Positions 8,279 to 17,387 of a stretch of 22,627 bases of DNA are shown here, in pieces. Location: positions 13,683-36,309 of the forward strand of contig PDIM01010365.1 in NCBI GenBank assembly GCA_002811675.1, read 5' to 3'. Under the pieces are notes generated by a model. It was not told the origin of the DNA and did not search any database. It was given only the letters and a program-made list of their open reading frames with translations. The DNA is from Ichthyosporea sp. XGB-2017a (lineage: Eukaryota > Opisthokonta > Ichthyosporea). Position 1 is the stretch's first letter, and each line of letters starts with the position of its first letter. A program made the translations under genes and the position numbers.

Positions 8279-10447
8279 ATGAGTTCAAAAAGGGCTCTAT
8301 TGAATCGTTTCTATTCTTCTTCGCTTTCATCCGCATGCCGCTGTATCCATTCGTCGACTTGCTCGCGAGGAGGAAAGCCAAATTGTCTTGGCTCTAGTAG
8401 TTCTCAATCCATATCCTCTTCTGCATCTGTTTATAATACTCGCTTTCTTCATTCCACGCATCTCTCCACATCTACTAATATGAATAGCACCAACCATAAT
8501 CACATTCACAACTGTAATAATAGAAATCAGAATATTAATAGTAGACCTCTTGGAATGAGCATGTATAGGCCTTTGCTAATGAACATACGCTGGAGATCGA
8601 GAAAGATCTCTGGTAAGGGACACAGCGACGACAACGGAAAGCCTATTCCAAAAGAGATATATGTAAAGCATGGTGATTCGATTGCACAAGAACTCATTTC
8701 AAATGTGGACAGAGGGTTGCCAGGGAAAAGAGGGTTTAATGAACTGGCGAGGAATAATGATTTCAGACGTTCCTTTATTCGTTCATTGGAAGGTAGCGTT
8801 GAGGCTGATATGGGTGGGAAAGATATTACCAAACTGGATGCTTTAATGGAATTTATAAGGAAATGGGACCTGCCAAAGGACCTCAAGAAATATGTATCGG
8901 AAAGCTCTGCACAGTCGGTAATCAAAACAAAGTACCAGCAGTTGTTTTTCAATGCTACTCTTCTGGAGAGTAATTTAGAAAATCTTCTAGGAAAGGAAGA
9001 GGCGATCAGATTCATTGCCATGATTTTTCGTTCGGAAGGAGTTGTTCACGTGGAGGTCGTAGGAAAAATGTTAATGTATTGCTTGATGGACGCGTCACGG
9101 ACAGATCTTTTGTATGATTTGTATTCTAGTATGGTTTGGCATCCGCATATCGCGAACTGTATAGGAATGGCTGTTCATTCTCACTGTCTTCATCGATTAA
9201 TGAGCGAGCGAAAGGACCTTTTTCCTGGGGTTTATAAGCATCTTGTTGGGCAGGGCACTTTTCTCAAAGCCCGCATTCACAGCTTAGCTCTGCGTAATTT
9301 TCTTGATGAAAACAATTTGGAAAATTTAAATTGGCTTACTGAAAATATCTTGGTCCAAGATGAAGTGAACTTGGTGATATCTAATGTAATGATTGAGGAG
9401 CTTTTGAGCCATTCTAGCTTCAAGAAACTTAAACAGGGCAAGGGCTATGTTTTAGGCAATTTGCTACAAAACATATCTGATAAAATGGAGTTACAACATA
9501 CGCAAACAGGGGACTGCGAAACTTTAATGAAAATATTCAAGAGGTTTTTTGAAGAAGAGAACGCTGACGCATTAAATTGGTCTGTTATTTCCACCCGTGC
9601 CAAATCTACGGATTGTGGTGAATGTGGAAGTTACCTGTTACCAACTATAAGTGCTGAGGAGGAAGCTAGTTTAAAAAGTGCCTATGAAAGGGCTTTGTCT
9701 TCTATGAACGCGAGCGAACTTGTAGGAGCTGCCAAGGGCTTTTATTCGAGGGTTGGAAAGGTAGACATTATTATTGATGGAATGAACATAGCACATAACA
9801 TGCAATCTTCTTTCAACGTTAAGCAGTTGGTTTGGGTGGCGAATAATCTCCAACAGCGGGGATATAAAATTGCTATTGTGATAAAAAAACACTTGGTTAC
9901 GGATTCGGTGGACCTTTTCAGTTTGGCTCCGTTTGTGCGACAAGAGCGTGTGTTTGCAATTGATGGAGGAATGGATGACCAATTTTTTATAGCTCTAGGA
10001 TTCCTTATGGGACCGGGAACAACGATTTTAACAAACGATATGCTAAGGGACCATCTTGCTGTATTTACTGGAAGACAAGCGGATTTGTTTGCTAAGTGGG
10101 TGCGAACTAAAAGTAGATCTATTTACATTGACGAGGCTAAAGATACCATTAGCTTTCGGGAATCTAGGAAACTAGAAACTTCGAAATTTTACTCGCTTAT
10201 TCAGAATGACAGGATTCACCTAACTTATGGTTTAGGTCAAACTTTATGTATAGAAAATATTTCTGAACACAATGTTGTCCTTGACGAATTGCTCGAATAT
10301 GTGAATACATCTAATCCATTGCGCTTAGCTGCAAAGGAGGTCGGCTTCTCGGATATTAATGCCCCTGGAAGCAAGAGCAATACTATCGCTCATGGAGGAA
10401 TTGCTGAACTGTCGACCCCGAAAAAGAAACTTGTGGATGCATTTTAG
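8279..10447 (+). CDS. PRORP: Protein-only RNase P (organellar or nuclear PRORP)
   Basis: Endonuclease that removes 5' leaders from precursor tRNAs without an RNA subunit; 722 aa, longer than Arabidopsis PRORP1 (572 aa). The start is the ATG at 8279 in an A-rich context. Residues 1-35 are rich in Ser, Arg and Ala with almost no acids, suggesting import into mitochondria or plastid, followed by an Asn/His/Ser-rich stretch to about 95. A helical, PPR-like region (about 150-440) has very degenerate repeats. The zinc-binding central domain shows CGEC (C446, C449) with H647 and C657 as likely partners. The NYN nuclease domain carries the metal-binding Asp set: D500 (IIIDGMN), D566 and D567 (GMDDQF), D587 (LTNDMLRDH). 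All expected catalytic residues are present, so it should be active. It converges on the amino acid transporter gene. Confidence 0.93.
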   Translation: MSSKRALLNRFYSSSLSSACRCIHSSTCSRGGKPNCLGSSSSQSISSSASVYNTRFLHSTHLSTSTNMNSTNHNHIHNCNNRNQNINSRPLGMSMYRPLLMNIRWRSRKISGKGHSDDNGKPIPKEIYVKHGDSIAQELISNVDRGLPGKRGFNELARNNDFRRSFIRSLEGSVEADMGGKDITKLDALMEFIRKWDLPKDLKKYVSESSAQSVIKTKYQQLFFNATLLESNLENLLGKEEAIRFIAMIFRSEGVVHVEVVGKMLMYCLMDASRTDLLYDLYSSMVWHPHIANCIGMAVHSHCLHRLMSERKDLFPGVYKHLVGQGTFLKARIHSLALRNFLDENNLENLNWLTENILVQDEVNLVISNVMIEELLSHSSFKKLKQGKGYVLGNLLQNISDKMELQHTQTGDCETLMKIFKRFFEEENADALNWSVISTRAKSTDCGECGSYLLPTISAEEEASLKSAYERALSSMNASELVGAAKGFYSRVGKVDIIIDGMNIAHNMQSSFNVKQLVWVANNLQQRGYKIAIVIKKHLVTDSVDLFSLAPFVRQERVFAIDGGMDDQFFIALGFLMGPGTTILTNDMLRDHLAVFTGRQADLFAKWVRTKSRSIYIDEAKDTISFRESRKLETSKFYSLIQNDRIHLTYGLGQTLCIENISEHNVVLDELLEYVNTSNPLRLAAKEVGFSDINAPGSKSNTIAHGGIAELSTPKKKLVDAF

Positions 10448-10577
10448 TCCACCGTAGTTGCACCAAAGTGATACTTCAGTGGTGTATGACTGCATGGCCT
10501 TGCTAAAACGGAAGAGTGTATGTTTCGTACTTGTATTATATTATATATACCTTTAACGTGTTTGTATCGGAGTACAG

Positions 10578-10592
10578 AATAAATAATTTATT
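10578..10592. terminator. Two-strand poly(A) signal between convergent genes
   Basis: AATAAATAATTTATT gives AATAAA on the plus strand (10578-10583; 131 nt after the PRORP stop) and AATAAA on the minus strand (10592-10587; 54 nt after the transporter stop). The two 3' ends probably overlap. Confidence 0.6.
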
Positions 10593-10645
10593 TAGAAATC
10601 TACAGTTTTGTGTGAGTGCAATATGAAGTCGAAGAGATCGTGTGT

Positions 10646-12367
10646 TTAAGCTTCATCCATTTTAACTACCTTTTCCACAGTGCTTTTGGTAATAGAAAAT
10701 TTCTTTTGATTTTCCTCAACGCTATAAGAGTAAGAGACGTTTTCTTCACTCAATCTGTAAGCGACATTGCTATGATGAATTCCAAAGCTAAAGTAAATGC
10801 AGTATCCAAGCACAGTCCATACAGCCAAGTAGTACAAAGATTTGTTGTCAAGACCAGCGACAAGATACAAATCAATAGCAATAGCAATCAAAGGAAGGAA
10901 TGGGAAAAGGGCGGCTTTAAAGGGCATTGCACGCTTGTGCGCTTTGCTGACAAAGAATTGAACGATCAATACCAAAGCTGGAATTCCGCACATAACGGCT
11001 CCAGAAAGACCAAGAACAAGGGAAGAAAAGTTCCACTTGATAACTAGAAGGCAGAATCCAAAACCTCCAATAACATACCAGACGAGCATTGTGGGAACCA
11101 AATAAATATCCAAGGCTCGCAGAGTTTGTTCTGTAGATTCAACATTAGGTCTCATTCTGTTCAGAAGAGCGCCAGCAGACACAACAGCGAATGCAAACAA
11201 CACACCCGCGGAGACGACATCACCAAGGACGTCAAAATCCAACAAAAGGGCAAGAGTCCCAGCAAGGCCTCCAGTTATAATAGTCCCTACATAAGGCACC
11301 TTTTTGGCCTTGGTGGTTTTCTTAAAAGACAGATACATAAGGCCATCTTCTGCCATGGCATACCACACACGCGGTTGACCCAAAAGACAGCTGGTAACCA
11401 TAACCGTCATGCAAGAAAGACTTCCAAACCCAATCACAACAGTTGCCCACTTTTGTCCGTGTGTTTCAAAAGCATCGGTAAACGGAGATACTTCATTAAT
11501 ATCAAAATAGGGCACCATGCCGCCCAAAATGAGGGATATCATGAAATACAAAACAATGATAAAAGAAAGGGAGGCCAAAAGGGCGAAAGGAATATCTGTT
11601 TCTGGGCTTTTAGCTTCTGCAGACATACCAGAGACAGTATCAAAACCGACGTATGAAAAGAATGTCTTTCCAGCCCCAGTCATTACTCCAGATACTCCAT
11701 AGGGAGCAAAGTCATCTGTCCAATTCTTTGTATCAACATACACGGCTCCCGCAAAGCAGAAAAAGATCAACAGAAGCATATTGAAAACAGTCATTGTGGT
11801 TGCTACCTTCGAAAAGTTCTTTGTTCCGGTCAATAAGAACAATGTAGCCAAAACAACAAGAGCGCATGACAATGGGTTGATTGAGATAACAGAGTTAACC
11901 TTGTATCCAACCAACCAACTTGGAACATCCCATCCAACAGATGCCATCGTACTGGCAAAATACCCTGAGAAACTTGCAGCTACTGCGGCCGCACATACAC
12001 CATATTCAAGCGTGAGATTCCAACCAATGAACCAAGCAAGGGCCTCACCCATGGAGGTATATACATAAGTATAGGCAGATCCAGCCACAGGGGTGACCGC
12101 AGCAAACTCCGCATAGCACAGACCAGACAACATGGCAGCAATTCCCCCAAGAAGATAGGAGATGCAAACAGCAGGTCCCGCCACGTCTTTCAAGATAGTA
12201 CCCGTAGTCACAAATATACCTGCTCCCACTGTGGCGCCAACACTGTAGCTCATCAATTGCCACTTGTTCATACACCTGGTCAAACCAGCATTCTCATATG
12301 CACTCTGAGGAATCACCTTCCTTCGAAGGAGTGAATGCAGAGTGAAATTTTTTGTACTAAATCCCAT
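10646..12367 (-). CDS. Cationic amino acid transporter (SLC7/CAT family)
   Basis: Membrane permease, predicted to carry lysine, arginine or other amino acids across the plasma or vacuolar membrane; 573 aa from the ATG at 12367. The longer frame begins two codons earlier at TTG, which I reject. Family marks are the unwound TM1 motif GATVGAGIFVTTG (residues 44-56), GPAV...LCYAEFA in TM2, TPVAGSAYTYVY, the GE...GWNLTLEYG segment of TM3, and FFSYVGFDTVSGMSAEAKSPETDIP between later helices, the clearest CAT signature. At least 12, perhaps 14, hydrophobic helices are visible, with a short C-terminal cytosolic tail. No intron is needed. Length is close to plant CATs and animal SLC7A1-4. Substrate preference cannot be read from the sequence. 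Confidence 0.92.
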   Translation of the reverse strand: MGFSTKNFTLHSLLRRKVIPQSAYENAGLTRCMNKWQLMSYSVGATVGAGIFVTTGTILKDVAGPAVCISYLLGGIAAMLSGLCYAEFAAVTPVAGSAYTYVYTSMGEALAWFIGWNLTLEYGVCAAAVAASFSGYFASTMASVGWDVPSWLVGYKVNSVISINPLSCALVVLATLFLLTGTKNFSKVATTMTVFNMLLLIFFCFAGAVYVDTKNWTDDFAPYGVSGVMTGAGKTFFSYVGFDTVSGMSAEAKSPETDIPFALLASLSFIIVLYFMISLILGGMVPYFDINEVSPFTDAFETHGQKWATVVIGFGSLSCMTVMVTSCLLGQPRVWYAMAEDGLMYLSFKKTTKAKKVPYVGTIITGGLAGTLALLLDFDVLGDVVSAGVLFAFAVVSAGALLNRMRPNVESTEQTLRALDIYLVPTMLVWYVIGGFGFCLLVIKWNFSSLVLGLSGAVMCGIPALVLIVQFFVSKAHKRAMPFKAALFPFLPLIAIAIDLYLVAGLDNKSLYYLAVWTVLGYCIYFSFGIHHSNVAYRLSEENVSYSYSVEENQKKFSITKSTVEKVVKMDEA

Positions 12368-12540
12368 ATTCAATTATAAACTTTATCTTACAAATATATA
12401 CCTTTCTTTTTTTCTGAATCTGATCTTTGGGAAAAAATCTCTTTTAACTGATTTACGAAACAGTCGAGCTTCTTCTCGAAGAAAAAAAAAGGTCTTTGGA
12501 AGAAGAAGCGAGAGCCAAACTGAAAACGTCCCAGGGCTCT

Positions 12541-12548
12541 TTTTTATA
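12541..12548 (-). promoter_or_regulatory. TATA box for the amino acid transporter
   Basis: TATAAAAA on the minus strand, about 175 nt upstream of the ATG at 12367. It predicts a start site near 12515. Confidence 0.45.
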
Positions 12549-13744
12549 GTTTTTCTTTCACAAACTTTTAATTAAAAATTCAGATATATTTTATACTTAA
12601 AATTTGACGTGCTCGCCATCAAAATCATCAAAAATCCGAGGCAAAAATCAGCTGGTTATATCTTTTTTTACTGTAATTTTTTTTTTTGAAGAACATAATA
12701 ATATTCATGACATCACACTTTTGAAAAAAATCAAAGGGGGAAAAGATATGAAAAAAGAAAACCCCGGGTATTTTAACGCAGAATAAATAAGTAGATTGTC
12801 ACGCCAGTTTCATTGGAAATTTGCTCAAAATTAAATAAATATAACAAGAATTACTTCATATGGTAATCTCGTCGTTGATTGGCTACTCGTCTTTTTACTG
12901 ACTTTGAGCACCAAAATAAGCTCTCTGGCGTTTCATTCATTCTTTTGGAAAGCGTGAAGATACTTTACAATGGGCTTTCGTCGGTTCTTTATAAGAAGGT
13001 TATTTCTATCTTGGCGGCGTTGCTTGAGAGACCACGGCGGAGTTTTGCATCTTATCTTATATCTTGAATGTGAGTTTTTTCACTTCGGCTAATTAACTGC
13101 ACTTATTTCAGAAGAGTCTGTCTGTTTATTTTGCTTTTCAATGGGCGTCATTTTTTATTAAAAGCGCCCAGATTGGAGCATTTTTGCAGCTTGGAAGTAC
13201 AAAAAGATGATGAAGTACAGTAAAAATTAATAGAATGCCTGCATGCTTTTTATAATATAATCGACAATGAGTAATATAGTTTCTACATAACCAGTTTATA
13301 CTCCATGTTTCTAATCGGTTATGTGAACTAAAAGCAAGTACATATTATATATGTTCGCACGACCAATCAAATTACAGAATCACTCATTAAATCACCAAAG
13401 TTGGCACCAAAACGTGCCAAAAGTCTCAAAGAATTATATCTGGACGATTATCCGACTACATAATTATTTTGACATAAAAATAGTGCAAAAACGTTTTGTG
13501 CAAAATGCAGCACAAGTACAAATAAGAGAATCGCTTTGTGTAATTTTACATTACAATTCACGCGCACGTTTTCAAACTAAAGTTCACATACGTCCTGGAT
13601 AGATATTACATAGATACTTCTATATAATAATATCTATCTAATTGTGTCCTTCGAGACAAAACCAGTTAAAAAGTGAGCCAAATTCAGCAGCAAGTGACAT
13701 GATACGTGTATGTACTGCATTGTTGCAATTCTATTTAACCTTGA
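12549..13744. other. AT-rich intergenic region
   Basis: About 1.2 kb with no supported gene. Short frames at 12879-13067 (TTG start) and 13351-13602 have no recognisable features. An intron-like block (13070-13111) and an AT hairpin (13596-13640) are the only structures noted. Confidence 0.6.
13596..13640. repeat. Inverted repeat, 11-bp perfect stem
   Basis: GATAGATATTA (13598-13608) pairs with TAATATCTATC (13628-13638) around a 19-nt loop, and a G-T and a T-A pair extend the stem. It is AT-rich and may be chance, a cruciform or the remnant of a small mobile element. Confidence 0.5.
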
Positions 13745-15100
13745 TTCGTATATAATGAGAAAATGAAATGGGCAAAGCACATGCAGTGCTCATTAATAAA
13801 ACGTTTCAAAGTGTATTTATTAATAGATGGTCCCAAAAAAGGAATAGAAGTACCAAAACTATATTCTCCGAAGGGAAATAAAACGAAAGGCAAAGCCATG
13901 AAGGGCAGCTAGCTATTGCTAATATGTATTAGAGAAAGGGCCCGCCACAAGACAAACTTATATCCATTTTTAAGAAGTGTAGACCAGCACTACGGGATAA
14001 AGGAGGGGAAGAAGCTTGTGCAAAACTGCCCATTGTACTGCACGGTTAAAAAATTCATTTGTTTCAGTTGCGATTTCGAGACGTTTAAGTTGAAAGCATA
14101 TATGCAATAGGGCCTGGAAATTGAGACAAACTTCGTCCAACTTAAGATTTTGGATGTATCTTCAGTGCAAACATTCTTGCTAGCGGAGGTTGCTTCTTAC
14201 CCAAAACGGGAGCCAGGAAAGTGTGGGTCAGTCAGGTACAAGCTCAACCTCCACACAAGGGAGATGCAAAAAGGAAAAAAAAAACAAGAGCAGGGGATTT
14301 TATATTTTATGTTGACCAAAGCGTAAAAGACATTTGTGAAACTGATTTTGCATGGAATTCCCTGGAAACGTTAGTGCCCCAAGAACTGCAACGTAAAAAG
14401 AGCGACAAAGCGAGTTCATTGGTTAATTGAATACTTCATGAAGACCTGCGCACTCTGCCGTCTATATTGAAGACAAATTCCATTGATATACGGCATTTAT
14501 GGCGCATCCATTTCGAGAGCGCGGGAGAAGTGTATGGGAGTGCTCCTTGTTTGAAGATGCAAGGTCGAATGAAAAACCTTCAGAGTGTGTTTAAAGAAAC
14601 AAACCGTTAAACCAAATTGCATGAGGTGCGAGATCTTTTCTGCAGACGCTACCCGAATGACGGTGACATAATTCGCATAGTGCGTGTAAATGGCTTGTAG
14701 CAATACTTGGCTGTTGCAGATCCACAAGAAAGGGTCACGAGATTGATTGAAATGCTTTCAAAACTGAAACTCTCCGCATCTACATTGTCTTCTGAATTCA
14801 TCGTTGCCCGCTCGAGATGCCCATCGACATCGACATCAACGAACGGTTATTTTTAAAATTAAGCAGCACTCTGTTCATTCCAAAGGACCTTTATTTCTGG
14901 AGAAACCCTTCCACAAGTGTCTCTTCTCGCCCGATATGCGCTTTCCGGAAATTAACTCCAGAATTGGGGGTTTAGGTTTTCTCCCCCGACAAGCTCATTC
15001 TCAGGATAAAATAGTATATTCTCGACCGTATCTCAAAAAACCCTATCGTATGGCTGTTTTCATACATAAGCTGGCTAATTTTCTATGGGAGGCCGGTTGA
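13745..15100 (+). pseudogene. Unidentified decayed coding region
   Basis: Long open stretches follow each other on the plus strand, broken by stops and frame changes. Frame A runs 13745-14326 with in-frame TAGs at 13910 and 14108, and contains an ATG at 13763. Frame B runs 14146-14856 with stops TGA 14428, TAA 14608 and TAG 14698. Further open pieces are 14817-14975 (ATG start, 52 aa) and 14804-15100. The predicted peptides have balanced protein-like composition, e.g. LEIETNFVQLKILDVSS and IEMLSKLKLSASTLSSEF. I do not recognise a family. Introns do not easily remove the stops, because any GT-AG pair around them would be about 25 nt. Alternatives are chance open frames, or exons of a gene with unusual introns. 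Confidence 0.4.
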
Positions 15101-15279
15101 ACATTTTCCAAGGCCACCCATGTTTCAAGTTTTTTTTTTCTTTTTGTTTGTTTTATTTTTTGCGGGTTTTGATTTGCTTATTTTTTTATTTATGTCATTT
15201 TACAATTTAAACGAAAATCTAATCAGGCAGTGTTATGTATAATTAATCCCCTTTTCTTATATCGTGCGCGCAAAGCAAC

Positions 15280-17276
15280 ATGTATAAAGGGAAGTATCCC
15301 CGCAAACGCGTGGATGTGTGCGTGTTTGGGTGCACTGGGTATATCGGGGAGCTTGTGTGCCAATATCTGTCCACCCATCCCTTATTGTCTCATGTATCGG
15401 TGGCGCTGGCAGGGCGATGTTTGCCGCGTATTGAGGCTATGAGGGTAAGACTGGGACTGGCAAAGGCAGGAGAGGGAACAAGTGGGGGATTTCATAATGG
15501 CAGTATTGGAGCTCGCGGTATCGAAGTGTACTTTGCTGATTTGAACAATAGAGCTTCGTTGTCGCAAATGTGCTCAAAAGCGCAAGTCATTGTTGATTGC
15601 ACTAGTTTCTCGGGAGTGTCTTGTAGAATGTATGAAACATGTCTCCAACATCGGTGTGATTATATTAATCTTGCTATGGATTCAGTCCGGGTGGCCCAAA
15701 TCGTGGAAAGATTTAAAGCGGATATTCTTCGAAAGGGAATCTTAGTAGTAAATTCATGTGGTGTGTATAATACAATAGCTGATCTCGCCGTCCTGTATGC
15801 CTTAGAGGAACATGAGGAGCAAGATTGCGATGAGGATAGTTCAAGAGCCGTGATTCAGCAGTGGTGGAAAGAAAATAGCAGGGTCAATCTGGGAAATGAA
15901 TCGGATATGGGGCTGTCCGTGCTGTGCCGTTATGTTGTACAGGGAGGTAATGGTTGTTTGTCCATTGGCTTGTGGCAGGGGCTCTTTGAGGCGTATTTGT
16001 ATCGCTGCTATTGCTGTCAAGGATCTGCACTATCTGCTTTGGGCGAGGGAAATGGAAGTGGTGTGGGAAACAAACAGGCAAGGGGGGGGGGCTCTTGTCA
16101 CCAGTGGGATGCACAACTTCCTTATTATTCGGAGATAGATGGGGCATGGTGTATTCCAATTGCGAAGAGTCGTTCATTGTTGTCGGAAAGGTAAGTTTTT
16201 TTTTTTGTGTGTGTTTGCGTTAAGAGAAATATGAATGTTTGCTAATCTGCCAAGTACTTTCTCTGACTCCTAAAACCAACTCATCCTCATGCAATTCAAC
16301 TCAAATGAATTTATAAAGTGGGCAGGCATTCAACATTCACCATCACATTTGTGTACACAGCTTTTGGAAATATGTAGCCGTTATTTTTACATCTTTTATA
16401 CTTGCCTGTATCGTTTCGTTTTGCAGTTTCTTTTCGGACATTATATATAACAGCCCCGTTGCACCATCACCCTTGCCTTCGCCCGATCTAGTAGTCTCAC
16501 ATGCCCATGAAGGAAAGCTACCTGGCCACTGGCTTATACATAGACTGGCGTATAAACCGGGGTGGAATGCGGAGATAAAAGAACGTGAGCGAGTTGCTAC
16601 TTTGCATTTAGTCGGGAGTATCTATGACGACGGGGAACGGCGAATGATCAGTGATGATAACATCGAGAAATGCAGTGCTACTATGTTTGACTTTGGGCAC
16701 GAGGATGATGATGGGTGGGGGACTTTTGACGCCAGTAGTAGAGAAAAGCCTGGCTGCCGAGGACCTAAACTAAGATCTCGAATGAATTCAATGCTTTGTG
16801 TTGAGCTGGATGTTATATTTCCGTCAGGGAAAGTAAAAGGGGCAGCTATGCAAAATGGCAATTTTTCAGGAAACAGCTCAAGCAAAGTAATGTTTAGAAG
16901 CGGGCCTGTTACTAGGCAAATGAAAAACAGAAATTTCGTTTCTCCTTCTCATGCCCCGCAACGACAGATAAGGACCGATAATAGAAAAACAAAACAAAGT
17001 AACCAGGGAACATCAATCGAACAAACAAGCATGATATATACAGACTCTGTCGTAAGTAGTGTCAGTGTAAAGGGCGGAAACCTTCATGATGTGACTGCTG
17101 CAATCGTGGGGGAGGGGGCTTTACTAATGGCCTTAGAAAGGGAGCATCTGGAGAGTGGGATTAGTTCCGGAATCCATTCACCGGTTCAAGTGTTTGGGAA
17201 TAGACTTGCCAATGGACTTCGCGCGAGTTCACTGTTGAAGTTTAATAGTCATGTTTCCTCTGACCAAAGATGCTGA
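15280..17276 (+). CDS. Saccharopine dehydrogenase-like oxidoreductase (SCCPDH type), two exons
   Basis: NAD(P)-dependent oxidoreductase of the SCCPDH/trans-acting enoyl reductase family, whose eukaryotic members lie on lipid droplets or organelles; the substrate is unknown. Exon 1 is 15280-16190, exon 2 is 16427-17276, total 586 aa against about 430 in human SCCPDH. The N-terminal Rossmann fold starts with FGCTGYIG (G17, G20, G23). A mid region (NTIADLAVLY, then GGNGCLSIGLWQGLFEAYL) follows SCCPDH order, and splicing yields SRSLLSESFFSDIIYNSPV, matching the equivalent family segment. The C-terminus (518-580, VKGGNLHDVTAAIVGEGALL) is conserved. Two oddities: the hydrophobic membrane segment usual in the middle of SCCPDH is not seen, and about 350-515 holds a charged, Ser/Asn-rich low-similarity insert. 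Convergent with the raffinose synthase-like gene, 111 bp apart. Confidence 0.85.
16191..16426 (+). other. Intron in SCCPDH-like gene (236 nt, phase 2)
   Basis: Donor GTAAGT at 16191, T-rich 3' end and acceptor TTTTGCAG ending at 16426. The split codon AG|T gives Ser304. Unspliced, the frame stops at once (AGG TAA); splicing joins two conserved segments in frame. Confidence 0.88.
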
Positions 17277-17282
17277 AACAAT

Positions 17283-17288
17283 AATAAA
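17283..17288 (+). terminator. AATAAA poly(A) signal of the SCCPDH-like gene
   Basis: Plus-strand AATAAA 7 nt after the TGA stop at 17276, implying a very short 3'UTR in a tight 111-bp convergent spacer. Confidence 0.5.
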
Positions 17289-17343
17289 TAGCAGACCAAG
17301 AATTGTGATTGAATCACGGACAGAAATCCTTTTTAATGTTCGT

Positions 17344-17349
17344 TTTATT
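17344..17349 (-). terminator. AATAAA poly(A) signal of the raffinose synthase-like gene
   Basis: Plus-strand TTTATT, i.e. AATAAA on the minus strand, 39 nt beyond the TGA stop (17388-17390). Confidence 0.55.
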
Positions 17350-17387
17350 GAGACTATTTGCGAAAACTGCATTTAAGGACACCATTT

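Noticed and set aside
14497-14727. 76-codon minus-strand frame in the decayed region
   Set aside because: Lies opposite the more protein-like plus-strand frame B and shows no domain; probably a shadow.
6756-15279. tRNA, 5S rRNA, U-snRNA or CRISPR features in the gaps
   Set aside because: No TPsiC-like box, snRNA consensus or regularly spaced repeats with spacers were seen by eye. A covariance-model scan would be decisive.
15896-16223. Alternative frames around the G run at 16082-16091 as evidence of a frameshift in the SCCPDH-like gene
   Set aside because: The original frame keeps family-like sequence on both sides and matches the intron phase, so no frameshift is needed.
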